Below are positions 34,126 to 43,004 of a DNA stretch of 64,000 nucleotides, one piece after another. A model generated the notes under the pieces. The model was not told the origin of the DNA and did not search any database. It worked only from the letters and a program-made list of their open reading frames with translations. The position numbers and the translations under genes are program-made. The first letter of the stretch is position 1. Each line of letters opens with the position of its first letter. The stretch is taken from NCBI RefSeq assembly GCF_035605935.1, contig NZ_DATNGK010000241.1:4781-68780 (forward strand). Direction: 5' to 3'. The stretch comes from Actinocrinis sp035605935 (GTDB taxonomy: Bacteria; Actinomycetota; Actinomycetes; Streptomycetales; Catenulisporaceae).

Positions 34126-35505
34126 TCAGCCGCGCAGGAGGGCGGCGCGGACCAGCGCGGCGTGCAGGCGCACCGCGGCGGCTGCGGCCTCGGCGCTGCG
34201 GCCGGGAGCGGCCAGCAGGGTGCGCTCGCGCCGGGCCGCGTCACGAGCGGGGCCGGGCGAGGTCGCCGAGGCGATGAGTTCCGCGACCCGGGCGGCCGAC
34301 GCGGCCACCGCGCGCAGGTGCCGCGGCTCCATGCCGAACTGGGCCAGTTCCGCGGCCGCGCGCGCGACCAGCAGATCCGCTCCGCCCGCCGACCGGTTTC
34401 CGGAGAGCAGGCCGTACTCCACCAGCCCGTCCACCCAGGCCCGGTCCGTGCGCGCCGCCGCCGCGAGCTGATCGCGGTCCAGCGCCACCTCGCCCAGGTC
34501 GGGGGCGAAGAATTCGGGGTCCGGCCAGCGGCGCTCGGCGCGCCGGGACGCGGCCGTCGACGGGACGGCGCCGTTCGGCGTCGTGCCATTCGGGCGTGCG
34601 GCGCTCGATCGGGACGTATCACTCAGGGCTGTGCCACTCAGCGTTGTACCGCGCGGAACTGCGCCGTTCAGCTGCGCAGCATTGGCGGCGGACGCACTGG
34701 GCGCCGCGGCTCGCACCGCAGCATCCGTGGACGGGGTCCCGGGCACGGCATCCGGCGCCGCCTCGGCGCCAGCCAGATCAGAACATTGCGATGGATGTGA
34801 GACGCCCTTCGGCGGGACATCGAAAAGCGCTTCCGTCGTCGGCCGCAACGCGCCCTGATGCCGGCTCGCAGTGCCCTGTAGGTCGTCCACCGCGGCCGAG
34901 CGTGCCGCCGGCACGCGGGAGGAGGCGGCGCGGCCGCTACGCGCCGTCGTGCGGCCCGCAGCGGGAGCCTGCGGGCCCGGGTGGCCCCCGTGGTGCGCCG
35001 CGCCGGACGTGAGATCCCGCGCCACACCCACCGCCGCGAGCGGCTCCTCAGCTTCGGAGTGTCCGGCAGCCGGATGCGTCAGCGGGTGTTCAGCTCCGGA
35101 GAGGTCGGCGGGATCGGGGCTGCCCGGCCAAGTCGCCCGCTCGGCGCCCGCGGCCGGATGCCCGGCCTGCTCCTGGTCCGGCAGCTGGGCGGACTGATTC
35201 GTCAGCACGATCCTGATGAGCTCGAGGTCCGCCTCCGAATAGCGGCGGTACCCCGAGGAACTGCGCGCCGGCACGAACTGCCCCGACGCCTCCAGCCGCC
35301 GCAGCACAGCCGCGGTGACCCCGGGAAACTCGCCGGACAGCGCGGCCGCCGCCTCGCCGATCGTCAGCGTGCGCCGAGCCAGCCGGCCGTAGGAGGAAGG
35401 GGCGGCGTGCGCCCGCCCTCCGGTGGCGACTCGGCCCTCGGCCGCACCGCGCGCAGTGCGCGTGCCAGCTCCACTACCGTTCGTCGACCCGCGCGTGCCC
35501 GCCAT
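34126..35505 (-). CDS. ftsR: FtsR-like MerR regulator with very long linker
   Basis: DNA-binding protein (459 aa). The MerR-type domain is near residues 45-100 (LTIGEAAAALSGEFPG, LRRLEASGQFVPAR, YRRYSEADLELIRIVLTNQ). FtsR of Corynebacterium, encoded next to odhI, activates ftsZ; position between the FHA gene and the nuclease gene makes this the counterpart. Family members are about 230-250 aa. Here about 200 residues of Ala/Thr/Pro/Ser-rich low-complexity sequence (about 105-305) separate the DNA-binding domain from the helical C-terminal domain that begins PDPEFFAPDLGEVALDRD. ATG 35505 follows GGGAGA. The symbol rests on context plus domain, not on a search. Confidence 0.8.
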   Translation of the reverse strand: MAGTRGSTNGSGAGTRTARGAAEGRVATGGRAHAAPSSYGRLARRTLTIGEAAAALSGEFPGVTAAVLRRLEASGQFVPARSSSGYRRYSEADLELIRIVLTNQSAQLPDQEQAGHPAAGAERATWPGSPDPADLSGAEHPLTHPAAGHSEAEEPLAAVGVARDLTSGAAHHGGHPGPQAPAAGRTTARSGRAASSRVPAARSAAVDDLQGTASRHQGALRPTTEALFDVPPKGVSHPSQCSDLAGAEAAPDAVPGTPSTDAAVRAAAPSASAANAAQLNGAVPRGTTLSGTALSDTSRSSAARPNGTTPNGAVPSTAASRRAERRWPDPEFFAPDLGEVALDRDQLAAAARTDRAWVDGLVEYGLLSGNRSAGGADLLVARAAAELAQFGMEPRHLRAVAASAARVAELIASATSPGPARDAARRERTLLAAPGRSAEAAAAAVRLHAALVRAALLRG

Positions 35506-35755
35506 GGTGTCTCCCGGTCCTCGTGGTGCCAGATGCTGCTCGGTGCCCTCACCGCTTTCGGATCCAGTATGTCGGGCCCCTCCGACAAGATCGGAGGACT
35601 GCCGGTCGAACCGGATCCAGCCCGGCCGTTCCAGCTTGCCGGGTGCTGCGGGCGTGCGTCCACGCCACGCGCCGCCGCTTTACCGCTTTGCGGGGCGCCT
35701 TTAAGTCAAATCAGCGCTGCACGAGACCAAGCGACGTTGCACCACTACCGCCGCG

Positions 35756-36472
35756 TTAGCGCGCGCCGGTGAGGAACACCAGCCGGTACTTGCCGATCTG
35801 GACTTCGTCGCCGTCCGCGAGCAAGACCTCTTCGATCCGCTCTCGGTTGACGTAGGTGCCGTTGAGGGAGCCGACGTCGCGGACGAGGTAGCCCTGAGAG
35901 GCGCGGGTGAATTCAGCGTGCCTGCGGGAGACCGTCACATCGTCGAGGAAGATGTCGCTGTCCGGAGCACGGCCGGCCGAGGTCACCTCGGTGTCCAGCA
36001 AGAAGCGGCTGCCCGCGTTCGGCCCGCGCTGCACCACGAGCAACGCAGTGCCCGCTGACAGGTCCTCGGTCACCCCGACCTGCGGGTCGGCAAGCTCACC
36101 GGCGGCCGGTTCCCCGGTGTCGGTCAGGTTGACGGCGCCGAGCGCGAGAGTGGAAGTCACCTCGGCAGGCCGTTCGCCGAAGCCCGAATCCGTCGGCACC
36201 GCGCCGGGTACCAGCGGGTTGCCGCAGTTGGAGCAGAAACGGCTGCCTTCCGAGTTGGCGTGCCCGCAGCGGGCGCACAACGGCATCGATCCGACCTCCC
36301 GCCGCGGCTCCGGCGCGGCAGCTCGTGACTGGCTGTGGGCGCCGCCGGGAGCGGGAGGCGGCGACGCATCGAAACCTAGGCGTCCGTCCGGCTCCGGGTC
36401 AACCGACCCGCCGGGCGGCGCAGGGACCGGGTTGTCGCCCCGGCTGCGGCCGAACCGACCGAACAGCGCCAC
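35756..36472 (-). CDS. garA: GarA/OdhI-like FHA protein with N-terminal zinc ribbon
   Basis: Signalling protein (238 aa). Residues 1-60 are a polar extension, then a CxxC-x10-CxxC zinc ribbon (C66, C69, C80, C83), a linker with EVTS (104-107), and an FHA domain (about 143-235) with the phosphothreonine-binding GR (168), SRRH (182-185) and N204. GarA/OdhI bind 2-oxoglutarate-metabolising enzymes and are switched off by phosphorylation of an ETTS motif by Ser/Thr kinases. EVTS aligns with it and keeps the second Thr. GTG 36472 has GGAGGG; ATG 36286, also with a good GGGAGG, would begin at the zinc ribbon. It is directly downstream of gcvH. Confidence 0.87.
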   Translation of the reverse strand: MALFGRFGRSRGDNPVPAPPGGSVDPEPDGRLGFDASPPPAPGGAHSQSRAAAPEPRREVGSMPLCARCGHANSEGSRFCSNCGNPLVPGAVPTDSGFGERPAEVTSTLALGAVNLTDTGEPAAGELADPQVGVTEDLSAGTALLVVQRGPNAGSRFLLDTEVTSAGRAPDSDIFLDDVTVSRRHAEFTRASQGYLVRDVGSLNGTYVNRERIEEVLLADGDEVQIGKYRLVFLTGAR

Positions 36473-36505
36473 TGAACCCTCCGCCGCCCTTCTTCCGGCC
36501 GCCGA

Positions 36506-36898
36506 CTACTTTTCGGCGACGGCGCGGTAACCGGCGGCGTCCAGCAAGCCGTCCAGCGCCTCGGGTCCGGATACCTCGACCTCGAACATCCAGCCCTCGC
36601 CGTAAGGGTCTGAGTTCACCAGCTCCGGGTTCGCGTCCAGGGCGCCGTTGACGGCGCTGACAGTGCCGCTGACCGGCGCGTAGATGTCGCTGACCGACTT
36701 GGTGGACTCGAGTTCGCCGCACGGCTCGCCCGCCTGGATCTCGACCCCGGACTGGGGCAGCGTGACGAACACGATGTCGCCGAGCGCGTCCTGCGCGAAG
36801 TCGGTGATGCCTACCCGCAGCACCGTTCCGGAGTCCGCCCTGACCCACTCGTGCTCAGCGGTGTACTTCAAGTCCTCGGGGATGTCAGCCGTGGCCAC
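36506..36898 (-). CDS. gcvH: Glycine cleavage system H protein
   Basis: Lipoyl carrier (130 aa) shuttling the aminomethyl group in glycine cleavage. The lipoylated lysine is in ELESTKSVSDIYAPVSG, preceded by HEWVR near residue 17-21 and GITDFAQDALGDIVFV. GTG 36898 gives the standard N-terminus and length; CGGAGC precedes. Thirty-three bp separate it from the FHA gene, and gcvT/gcvP are not in the window. Adjacency to the GarA-like protein, which tunes 2-oxoglutarate and glutamate metabolism, is conserved. Confidence 0.96.
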   Translation of the reverse strand: MATADIPEDLKYTAEHEWVRADSGTVLRVGITDFAQDALGDIVFVTLPQSGVEIQAGEPCGELESTKSVSDIYAPVSGTVSAVNGALDANPELVNSDPYGEGWMFEVEVSGPEALDGLLDAAGYRAVAEK

Positions 36899-37091
36899 TG
36901 CGCTGCTCCGTTGCTGGTTGTGGCGCCGGACCGGTGCCCCGGCGGGTCTCGCCGGTGTGCCCCCTTGCCGCGCGTCCGTGGTTTGCACTGTCAGGTAGCT
37001 GGTGTCGCGACCATACACGGTGGCCAGGCCGACCGACCACACAGCCACAATGCCTGTGGCCGGTCCGCCTGACATGTGTCTTATGCGCCCG

Positions 37092-39587
37092 TTACGCACC
37101 CGCCTGTTCTACGACCGCCGCCCACAGACCGAGCAGTTCGTCAGCCGATTCGGGATCCGGCCCCTCGGCCCACAGGTGCGTTACCGCCTCTGCCGGATCG
37201 GGCAGCACGAGCGTCCAGCGGCCGTCGGATTCGACGATGCGTACGCCGTCGGTCGTGTCGAGAACGCGATCCTGCGCGGCCTCGACGACCGTGCGCATCA
37301 CCATGCCCTTAGCGGCCCACGGCGTCGGTACGTCCATCCGGCGCACGTACGCGCGCGGAATCCGGGAGTCCGCTTGAGACAGCGTCAGATGCGTGCGTGC
37401 CAGCAGACCGAGCAGCCGCGTGAACGCGGCGATGCCGTCCAAGGAGGCGTGGAATTCCGGGATGACGAATCCGCCGCGTCCGTCGCCACCGAAGATCACA
37501 CCCTTTTGCGCGGCGACGCGGGTCAGTTCGTCCGGCGCGGTGGAAACCCACTCGAGACCGACCTTGTGGAAGGCAGTGACTTTTTCAGCCACGCGCGTCG
37601 ACGTCACGGGCAGCGCAATGGTGCCTCCGACCCGCTCGGCTGCCACCAGGTCCATGAGGACCAACAGCGCGCGCTCGTCGTCGATGCGCGCTCCGGTCTC
37701 GTCCACGAGCCAGATCCGCTCGCCGACCGGATCGAACCGAACGCCGACCGAGGCACGGGAGGAGGACACCAACTCGCCGAGCCGGCGCAGCGCCGCGGCC
37801 TGCTCGGCGGGCGACTCGGTCGGGTGTGCCTCATCCATGCCGAGGTTGACGGTGAACGCGTCGACGCCGATCCGGCCCAGCAGCGCCGGCAGCACCAGTC
37901 CCGCGGAACCGCCGCCGGAGTCGACGACGATCTTCATTCCGGACTCCGGAACGCCGGACACGTCGACCCGGCTGAGCAACTCCTGGACGTAACTTTCAAA
38001 GATCCGGGACGGGGTGGCCAAGTCGCCGATCTCGCCGGGGAAGGCGCGGCGGAACTCGGCGCGCGAGTACACGCGGTCGAGTTTGCGTTGTGCGGCCGGC
38101 GAAAGATCGGCTCCGGTCGAGTCGAGGAATTGAATCTCGACCGAGTCGGGCACTCCGGGAGTGGTTCGGATGGCGACTCCGCCGACCGTGCCTCGTGCGG
38201 TCTGGAGCCGCGCCACGGGCATCGGTACGCACTCAAGGTCGCGCACGTTAAGCGCACTCGATGTGAGCGCCGCGATAACTGCTCGCTTAAGGGCACGCGC
38301 GGCACGCGAACCATCGCGGGCGGCAGTTACTGTCGCCCCCTTTTTCAAAGTGGTCGCATAAGCACTGGCGAGACGCACCGCGAGTTCCGGCGTGATTTCG
38401 ACGTTGACTACGCCACTCACTCCGCGCGGCCCGAACAGCGAGCGCTGGCTGCGCTGTTCCCAAATCACGTCGGTGTTGACCACCGCGCCGGCCTCGACCG
38501 TCTTGAAGGGGTAAATGCGCACCCCCGCGGCGAGGATCGACTCCTCTTCGATCAGGCATTCGTCGCCGACGACGACGCCGTCCTCGATTCGCGCGGCGCG
38601 CATCACGTCGGTGTTCTTGCCGACGACACAGCCGCGCAGATTGGCCTGCGGTCCGATGTAGACGTTGCCGTGGATGACGGCCCGGTGCAGGAACGCCCCG
38701 GTCTTGACCACGACGTTGGAGCCGATGACCGTGTGCTCGCGGATTTCTACCCCGGCCTCGACCTTCGAGTAATCGCCGACGTAGCACGGACCCTTGAGTA
38801 CCGCGGCCGGATCGATCTCAGCGCCTTCGGCCACCCACACCCCGGGCGCGGTCTCGAAACCGTCGATGTCGGTCTCGACCTTCCCGGTGAGTACATCCGC
38901 CTGGGCCTTGATGTACGACTCGTGAGTGCCGACATCCTCCCAGTAACCCTCGGCCACGTAGCCGTAGATCGGCTTGCCCTCGGCCAGCAGCCGCGGAAAG
39001 ACGTCGCCGGACCAGTCCACCTGCTCGCCGGGTGCGATATAGCTGAGGACCTCGGGTTCCATCACGTAGATGCCGGTGTTGACCGTGTCCGAGAAGACCT
39101 GGCCCCAGGTCGGCTTTTCCAGGAACCGCTCGACCCGGCCGTCCTCGGCGGTGATGGTGATGCCGAACTCCAGCGGATCAGGCACGCGGGTCAGGCACAC
39201 CGTCACCAGCGCGCCCTTCTTGCGGTGGTACTCGATCAGCGCGGTGAGATCGATGTCGGTGAGCGCGTCCCCGGAGATGACCAGGAAGCTGTCGCCATCC
39301 AGCTGCACCTCGGCGTTCTTCACCGAGCCCGCGGTGCCAAGCGGGGTGTCCTCGTTGGCGTAATACAGGCTCATACCGAGCTCTTCGCCATCACCGAAGT
39401 AGTTGCGCACCAGCGAGGCGAGGAACTGCACGGTGACGACGGTCTCGGTCAGCCCGTGCCGCTTGAGCAGCCGCAGCACATGCTCCATGATCGGGCGGTT
39501 CACCACGGGGAGCAGCGGCTTGGGCATCGACGAGGTCATCGGTCGCAGCCGGGTCCCCTCTCCCCCGGCCATCACGACGGCTTTCAT
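37092..39587 (-). CDS. GDP-mannose pyrophosphorylase-like protein with degenerate mutase domain
   Basis: Large protein (831 aa). Residues 1-235 are a nucleotidyltransferase domain (MKAVVMAGGEGTRLRPMTSSMPK start, sugar-binding GDALTDID, FLEKP), about 250-370 are left-handed beta-helix repeats, and about 375-831 resemble the phosphomannomutase fold. The mutase part lacks the phosphoserine loop T-x-S-H-N-P (region reads RTTPGVPDS) and the DxDxDR metal site (region reads RFDPVGERIW), so it probably has no mutase activity. ATG 39587 is chosen behind GAGGATC. It supplies an NDP-sugar, probably GDP-mannose, for the Ppm1 glycosylation pathway encoded at 48 kb. Gene neighbours match the core actinobacterial order. 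Confidence 0.85.
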   Translation of the reverse strand: MKAVVMAGGEGTRLRPMTSSMPKPLLPVVNRPIMEHVLRLLKRHGLTETVVTVQFLASLVRNYFGDGEELGMSLYYANEDTPLGTAGSVKNAEVQLDGDSFLVISGDALTDIDLTALIEYHRKKGALVTVCLTRVPDPLEFGITITAEDGRVERFLEKPTWGQVFSDTVNTGIYVMEPEVLSYIAPGEQVDWSGDVFPRLLAEGKPIYGYVAEGYWEDVGTHESYIKAQADVLTGKVETDIDGFETAPGVWVAEGAEIDPAAVLKGPCYVGDYSKVEAGVEIREHTVIGSNVVVKTGAFLHRAVIHGNVYIGPQANLRGCVVGKNTDVMRAARIEDGVVVGDECLIEEESILAAGVRIYPFKTVEAGAVVNTDVIWEQRSQRSLFGPRGVSGVVNVEITPELAVRLASAYATTLKKGATVTAARDGSRAARALKRAVIAALTSSALNVRDLECVPMPVARLQTARGTVGGVAIRTTPGVPDSVEIQFLDSTGADLSPAAQRKLDRVYSRAEFRRAFPGEIGDLATPSRIFESYVQELLSRVDVSGVPESGMKIVVDSGGGSAGLVLPALLGRIGVDAFTVNLGMDEAHPTESPAEQAAALRRLGELVSSSRASVGVRFDPVGERIWLVDETGARIDDERALLVLMDLVAAERVGGTIALPVTSTRVAEKVTAFHKVGLEWVSTAPDELTRVAAQKGVIFGGDGRGGFVIPEFHASLDGIAAFTRLLGLLARTHLTLSQADSRIPRAYVRRMDVPTPWAAKGMVMRTVVEAAQDRVLDTTDGVRIVESDGRWTLVLPDPAEAVTHLWAEGPDPESADELLGLWAAVVEQAGA

Positions 39588-39778
39588 GATCCGCTGGATC
39601 CTCTTTCCCGATGTCAAGGCGCGCGAAAAGCGCGCGGTCGCCCCCGTCGCCTTCTTCCCTCCCCCGTTCGATCTCCCTTAATCAGCGAAGCGGCGCTCAG
39701 GGACAGATGTAGTCAAGATCACGTGAAGGACGGCTAGAGAGCGGCTGGCGCCCGGTTAAACGGCGTTACAAGGCCGCG

Positions 39779-40378
39779 TCAGCCAGCGCGATCGCCCGGC
39801 GCGATAAGCCTGCGCACCTGCACGACGTAGAGTCCCGCGGCCAGGTAGTACAGCGCCGTTCCCCAGATCGCGAAGGCCCAGCCGATTTCGCCCGCCGTGT
39901 CGTGCAGCCACCCGGTCCCGTCCCCGAGCAGCAGCAACGGGAAGGCGTAGAGCAGGTTGAAAGTGGCGGCCTTGCCGAGAAAATGCACCGGCGGCGGCCC
40001 GAAACCGTGCCGCCTGAGCACCGCGAGCGGAATGGCCATCAGGACGTCGCGGCCGACCAGGATCACCGCGAGCCACACCGGAATGATCTGGCGGGCCGCG
40101 AGGCCGGCCAGGGTGGCGAGGATGTAGAGCCGGTCGGCCGCCGGGTCGAGCAGTTGGCCGATCCGGCTGACCTGCCCGAAGGCGCGGGCGATCTTTCCAT
40201 CGAGGTAATCGGTGGCGCCGCTGACCGCGAGCAGCAGGATCGCCCAGCCGTCGTAATGCGGCCCGTCGAAAACCGGTTGCAGGATCAACCACAGAAACAC
40301 CGGCACGCCGAGCAGTCGCAGCAGGCTGAGCGCGTTGGGAATGGTCCAGACCTGGTCGCCCGGCGTCGGCTCCGTCAT
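39779..40378 (-). CDS. CDP-alcohol phosphatidyltransferase, likely eukaryote-type cardiolipin synthase
   Basis: Membrane enzyme (199 aa) transferring a phosphatidyl group from CDP-diacylglycerol. The CDP-OH-P motif is complete: DYLDGKIARAFGQVSRIGQ followed by LLDPAADR (D-x2-DG-x2-AR-x8-G-x3-D-x3-D). Length, WTIPNALSLLRLLGVPVFLW start and position next to the GDP-mannose pyrophosphorylase-like gene match what I recall of SCO1389, shown to be a eukaryote-like cardiolipin synthase. ATG 40378 is chosen because the conserved N-terminus begins there. A phosphatidylglycerophosphate synthase role cannot be excluded. Confidence 0.85.
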   Translation of the reverse strand: MTEPTPGDQVWTIPNALSLLRLLGVPVFLWLILQPVFDGPHYDGWAILLLAVSGATDYLDGKIARAFGQVSRIGQLLDPAADRLYILATLAGLAARQIIPVWLAVILVGRDVLMAIPLAVLRRHGFGPPPVHFLGKAATFNLLYAFPLLLLGDGTGWLHDTAGEIGWAFAIWGTALYYLAAGLYVVQVRRLIAPGDRAG

Positions 40379-40711
40379 GGCAGCGAAGTCTACGGGTTGC
40401 CGCACGTCGCGGGTGCGTGCGGCCGGAGTGCGGCAAGTGACCGGGTGATCCGCTGACCGGACCTGTCGAATGCCAAGGGCGGGCAAAGCTTGTGCCAAAG
40501 CCCGCGCCGCGGGCTTCCGGCCAACAACGGCGGGCCGTAGCGTTAATTCCGAACCGGCCAGCAGATGACACGTCCATCGGCGGTCGCGAGCACAGAGCAC
40601 AGCCGTCCGCGCGTCCACGCTTCTCCCCCCTTGGCGTGGCCCCGCGGGCGGCTGTCGTCCTTTTCCGGCCGCCGGGTTTCCGCCGCGCCCGGTATGGAAG
40701 AGTATTCGCTC

Positions 40712-41719
40712 ATGGACTCAGCGAAGACGGCGCCCGGGGCGGATGCAATTGCGGCCAACGGAACCGATCAGCTTTCGGCCGCGCCCGCGACGCACCCGAC
40801 GGGTCGGCAATTCTCGCTGACCGGCGGCGGATATCGCGCCGTGGTCACCGAGGTCGGCGCCGGACTGCGCGAACTGGAATTCCTCGGCGGTAATGAGCCG
40901 CGGCCGCTGGTCCATGGATTCCACGCGCACGAGCCGGCGCAGGGCGGCGCGGGCCAACTGCTCGCGCCCTGGCCGAACCGGGTGGCGAACGGGTACTACC
41001 GCTTCGATGGGGAGGAGCGGCACCTCGATCTGAGCGAACCCGCGCGCGGCAACGCGATCCACGGGCTGGTGCGGTGGGCGGCGTGGCGAGTTGAGGACCA
41101 GTCAGCCGAGCGCATCGTGCTCGGCCACCGGCTGTACCCGCATCCGGGCTACCCGCACATTCTCGATCTCACGGCGACTTACGCCCTGTCAGACGCAGGG
41201 CTCGAAGTCGAGGTGACGGCCCGGAACATCGGCGAAAACGTTGCGCCGTACGGCTATGCCGCGCATCCGTATCTGCTGCCGGGCATCGCCGCGGAAGCGG
41301 GCGCCGCCGACCAGTGGACGCTGCACGTTCCCGCGCAGCACTGGGTCCAGGTCGACGAGCGGATGAACCCGGTAGGACTGGCGGACGTCGATGGAAGCGG
41401 ATACGACTTCCGCGTCCCGCGGCAGCTCGGCCAAAGCGAGCTGGATACCGCTTTCGGCGGCCTGCAAAGGGAATTGGACGGCATCGGCAGGGTGCGGCTG
41501 AGCGAGCCCGGCGGAGGGTCCGTCACCCTGTGGATGGACCGTGGTTTGGAATGGATCCAGGTATTCACGGCGGACCCGCTCGGCGGGGAAAGACACCGCG
41601 CCGCGGTGGCCGTGGAACCGATGTCCTGCCCGCCGGACGCATTCAACAGCGGCACGGATCTGATCCGCTTGGAATCTGGTGTGACGGTTGGCCACCGGTG
41701 GGGAATTCACGCGGGTTGA
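40712..41719 (+). CDS. Aldose 1-epimerase (galactose mutarotase family)
   Basis: Cytoplasmic sugar mutarotase (335 aa). The catalytic histidines appear in GNAIHGLVRW and YGYAAHPYLLPG, and the catalytic Glu in VAVEPMSCPPDAFNSG near the C-terminus. ATG 40712 has GGAAGAG at a good distance; ATG 40694 is an alternative adding six residues. It could process galactose released by the two GH27 enzymes 25-30 kb away, though it is not linked to them. Confidence 0.92.
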   Translation: MDSAKTAPGADAIAANGTDQLSAAPATHPTGRQFSLTGGGYRAVVTEVGAGLRELEFLGGNEPRPLVHGFHAHEPAQGGAGQLLAPWPNRVANGYYRFDGEERHLDLSEPARGNAIHGLVRWAAWRVEDQSAERIVLGHRLYPHPGYPHILDLTATYALSDAGLEVEVTARNIGENVAPYGYAAHPYLLPGIAAEAGAADQWTLHVPAQHWVQVDERMNPVGLADVDGSGYDFRVPRQLGQSELDTAFGGLQRELDGIGRVRLSEPGGGSVTLWMDRGLEWIQVFTADPLGGERHRAAVAVEPMSCPPDAFNSGTDLIRLESGVTVGHRWGIHAG

Positions 41720-42032
41720 GGTGCATCTGCATGTGCACGCCGAAGCGGACCTGACGGGGCGTCAGGGTAACAACTCGCAGGCCGTCTCGTCCAGTGCCTT
41801 GATCTCATGCTCGCTGATATCAGTGTTTTTTCTGACTATGGTTCCTGGCTGCTCCATTCGGGTTTATCATGGCCTGGAGAGTGAGCGACGGCGCTGCCCC
41901 GTGCTCTCCCCCGCACCGCACGGACGGGGCATCGGAGCAGCTAGGGGCGCGCGGGGCGATGGTCGCGTACATCGTCAAAGCTCTGCGACAACGCCGTCCG
42001 GAGTAGCGCATCAGGATGCGAAGGGGTCAGTA
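41720..42032. other. 313-bp intergenic region before the marR gene
   Basis: An unusually AT-rich patch (41800-41875) contains the palindrome CTGATATCAG (41814-41823) followed by a run of six T, which could end the epimerase transcript or be an operator. TTTATCATG at about 41865 could contribute to a promoter for the marR gene. The second half has a normal high GC content and only the ribosome binding site AAGGGG. No gene seen. Confidence 0.45.
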
Positions 42033-42572
42033 ATGAGTACAGCGACTAAGAAATCAACCCTGTTACCGGTCTCGGGCGGCCGGTCGGCGCGTCGCGCCAG
42101 GGCGGTGGCGGAGGCGGAGCAGGTACGGGCGGCGGAGTCGTCCTACCGGCCGGCCAGCGGGTACCTCTCCTGGCTGTTGACGCGGGCGAATCGTGAGCTT
42201 GGCCGGCAGATCGACCGAGTGCTCGACGAGGTCGACCTCACCGAGGCGCAGTACGGGGTGCTGCAGGCCCTCATCCACCTCAAGAGCGCGTCGTCGGCGA
42301 CCCTGGCCCGCTCCGTGCAGGTGACTCCGCAGGCGATGGTCGGCCTGGTCGCGGCGCTTGAGCGCAAGGGCTACATCGCGCGCACGTCGCACCCGGGGGC
42401 CGGACGGGTCATCACCACCACGGTGACCCCGATGGGCCAGGAGGCGTTCGACACGGCTAAGCGCCGGATCCGCAGCCTGGAGCGCAACGTGCGCAAGACG
42501 CTGACCGACGACGAGTACGACCTGGTCGTCTCGAAGCTGGAGAAGCTGAGCACGATAATCTCCGAGGTCTGA
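42033..42572 (+). CDS. MarR family transcriptional regulator
   Basis: Winged helix-turn-helix regulator (179 aa). A basic N-terminus (1-45, many Arg and Lys) precedes the MarR core: LSWLLTRANRELGRQIDRVL, LTEAQYGVLQALIHLKSASSATLARSVQVTPQAM (in two parts), GYIARTSHPGAGRVITTTVTPMG for the wing, and a C-terminal dimerisation helix. ATG 42033 follows GAAGGGGT. The upstream palindrome CTGATATCAG might be its operator. No cysteine sensor visible. Target unknown; it stands alone in front of the SpoIIE phosphatase gene. Confidence 0.9.
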   Translation: MSTATKKSTLLPVSGGRSARRARAVAEAEQVRAAESSYRPASGYLSWLLTRANRELGRQIDRVLDEVDLTEAQYGVLQALIHLKSASSATLARSVQVTPQAMVGLVAALERKGYIARTSHPGAGRVITTTVTPMGQEAFDTAKRRIRSLERNVRKTLTDDEYDLVVSKLEKLSTIISEV

Positions 42573-43004
42573 TCCGCCCCCGGTGAACCGACCGCAGTGA
42601 TCCGCCCCGGCGGACCCACCCACCCACGGGTCCCGCCCGGCGCGCGGCGAGGTTGGCTTGGAGCCGCGTCGTGCATCGTCCGCCCCCCAGTCCGGCGATG
42701 CGCGGCGCGGCTTTCGTATTCCCGCTTTTCGGTACGAATCCGGATCTTCCGGAGCCGCTGCGCCTCACCTTTCCGAACGATCCGGTGAAAGCCCCTGTCG
42801 CCGGACGCCGAAGAGGCGATGATGATGTGGAACAGCACACGGACGCCGGCGCGGGCCCGGATCGGCGCCCGTGAGCCACGCGGGCTAGGCGGCGTTCTGG
42901 AGCTGTCGCCGGGGCCGGGGCGCGCGCCGGTTGGATCGCCGCCGCCGAGGGAACAACCTTCACCGCGTGGCTGTACCCAAATCGGGCGGAGGCGAGGCGC
43001 TCAG
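42573..43004. other. 432-bp intergenic region before the phosphatase gene
   Basis: It contains two copies of TGATCCGCCCC (about 42570 and 42599), the near-palindrome TCCGCC-CC-GGCGGA (42601-42614), which may be a weak terminator, and a good ribosome binding site GGAGGCGAGGC at 42988-42998. Open frames here on both strands look like noise. No RNA gene recognised. Confidence 0.4.

Noticed and set aside
36899..37091. Possible glycine riboswitch upstream of gcvH
   Set aside because: I looked for the paired-aptamer helices and conserved GGAGAG-type loops and did not find them on the minus strand; glycine riboswitches more often precede gcvT.
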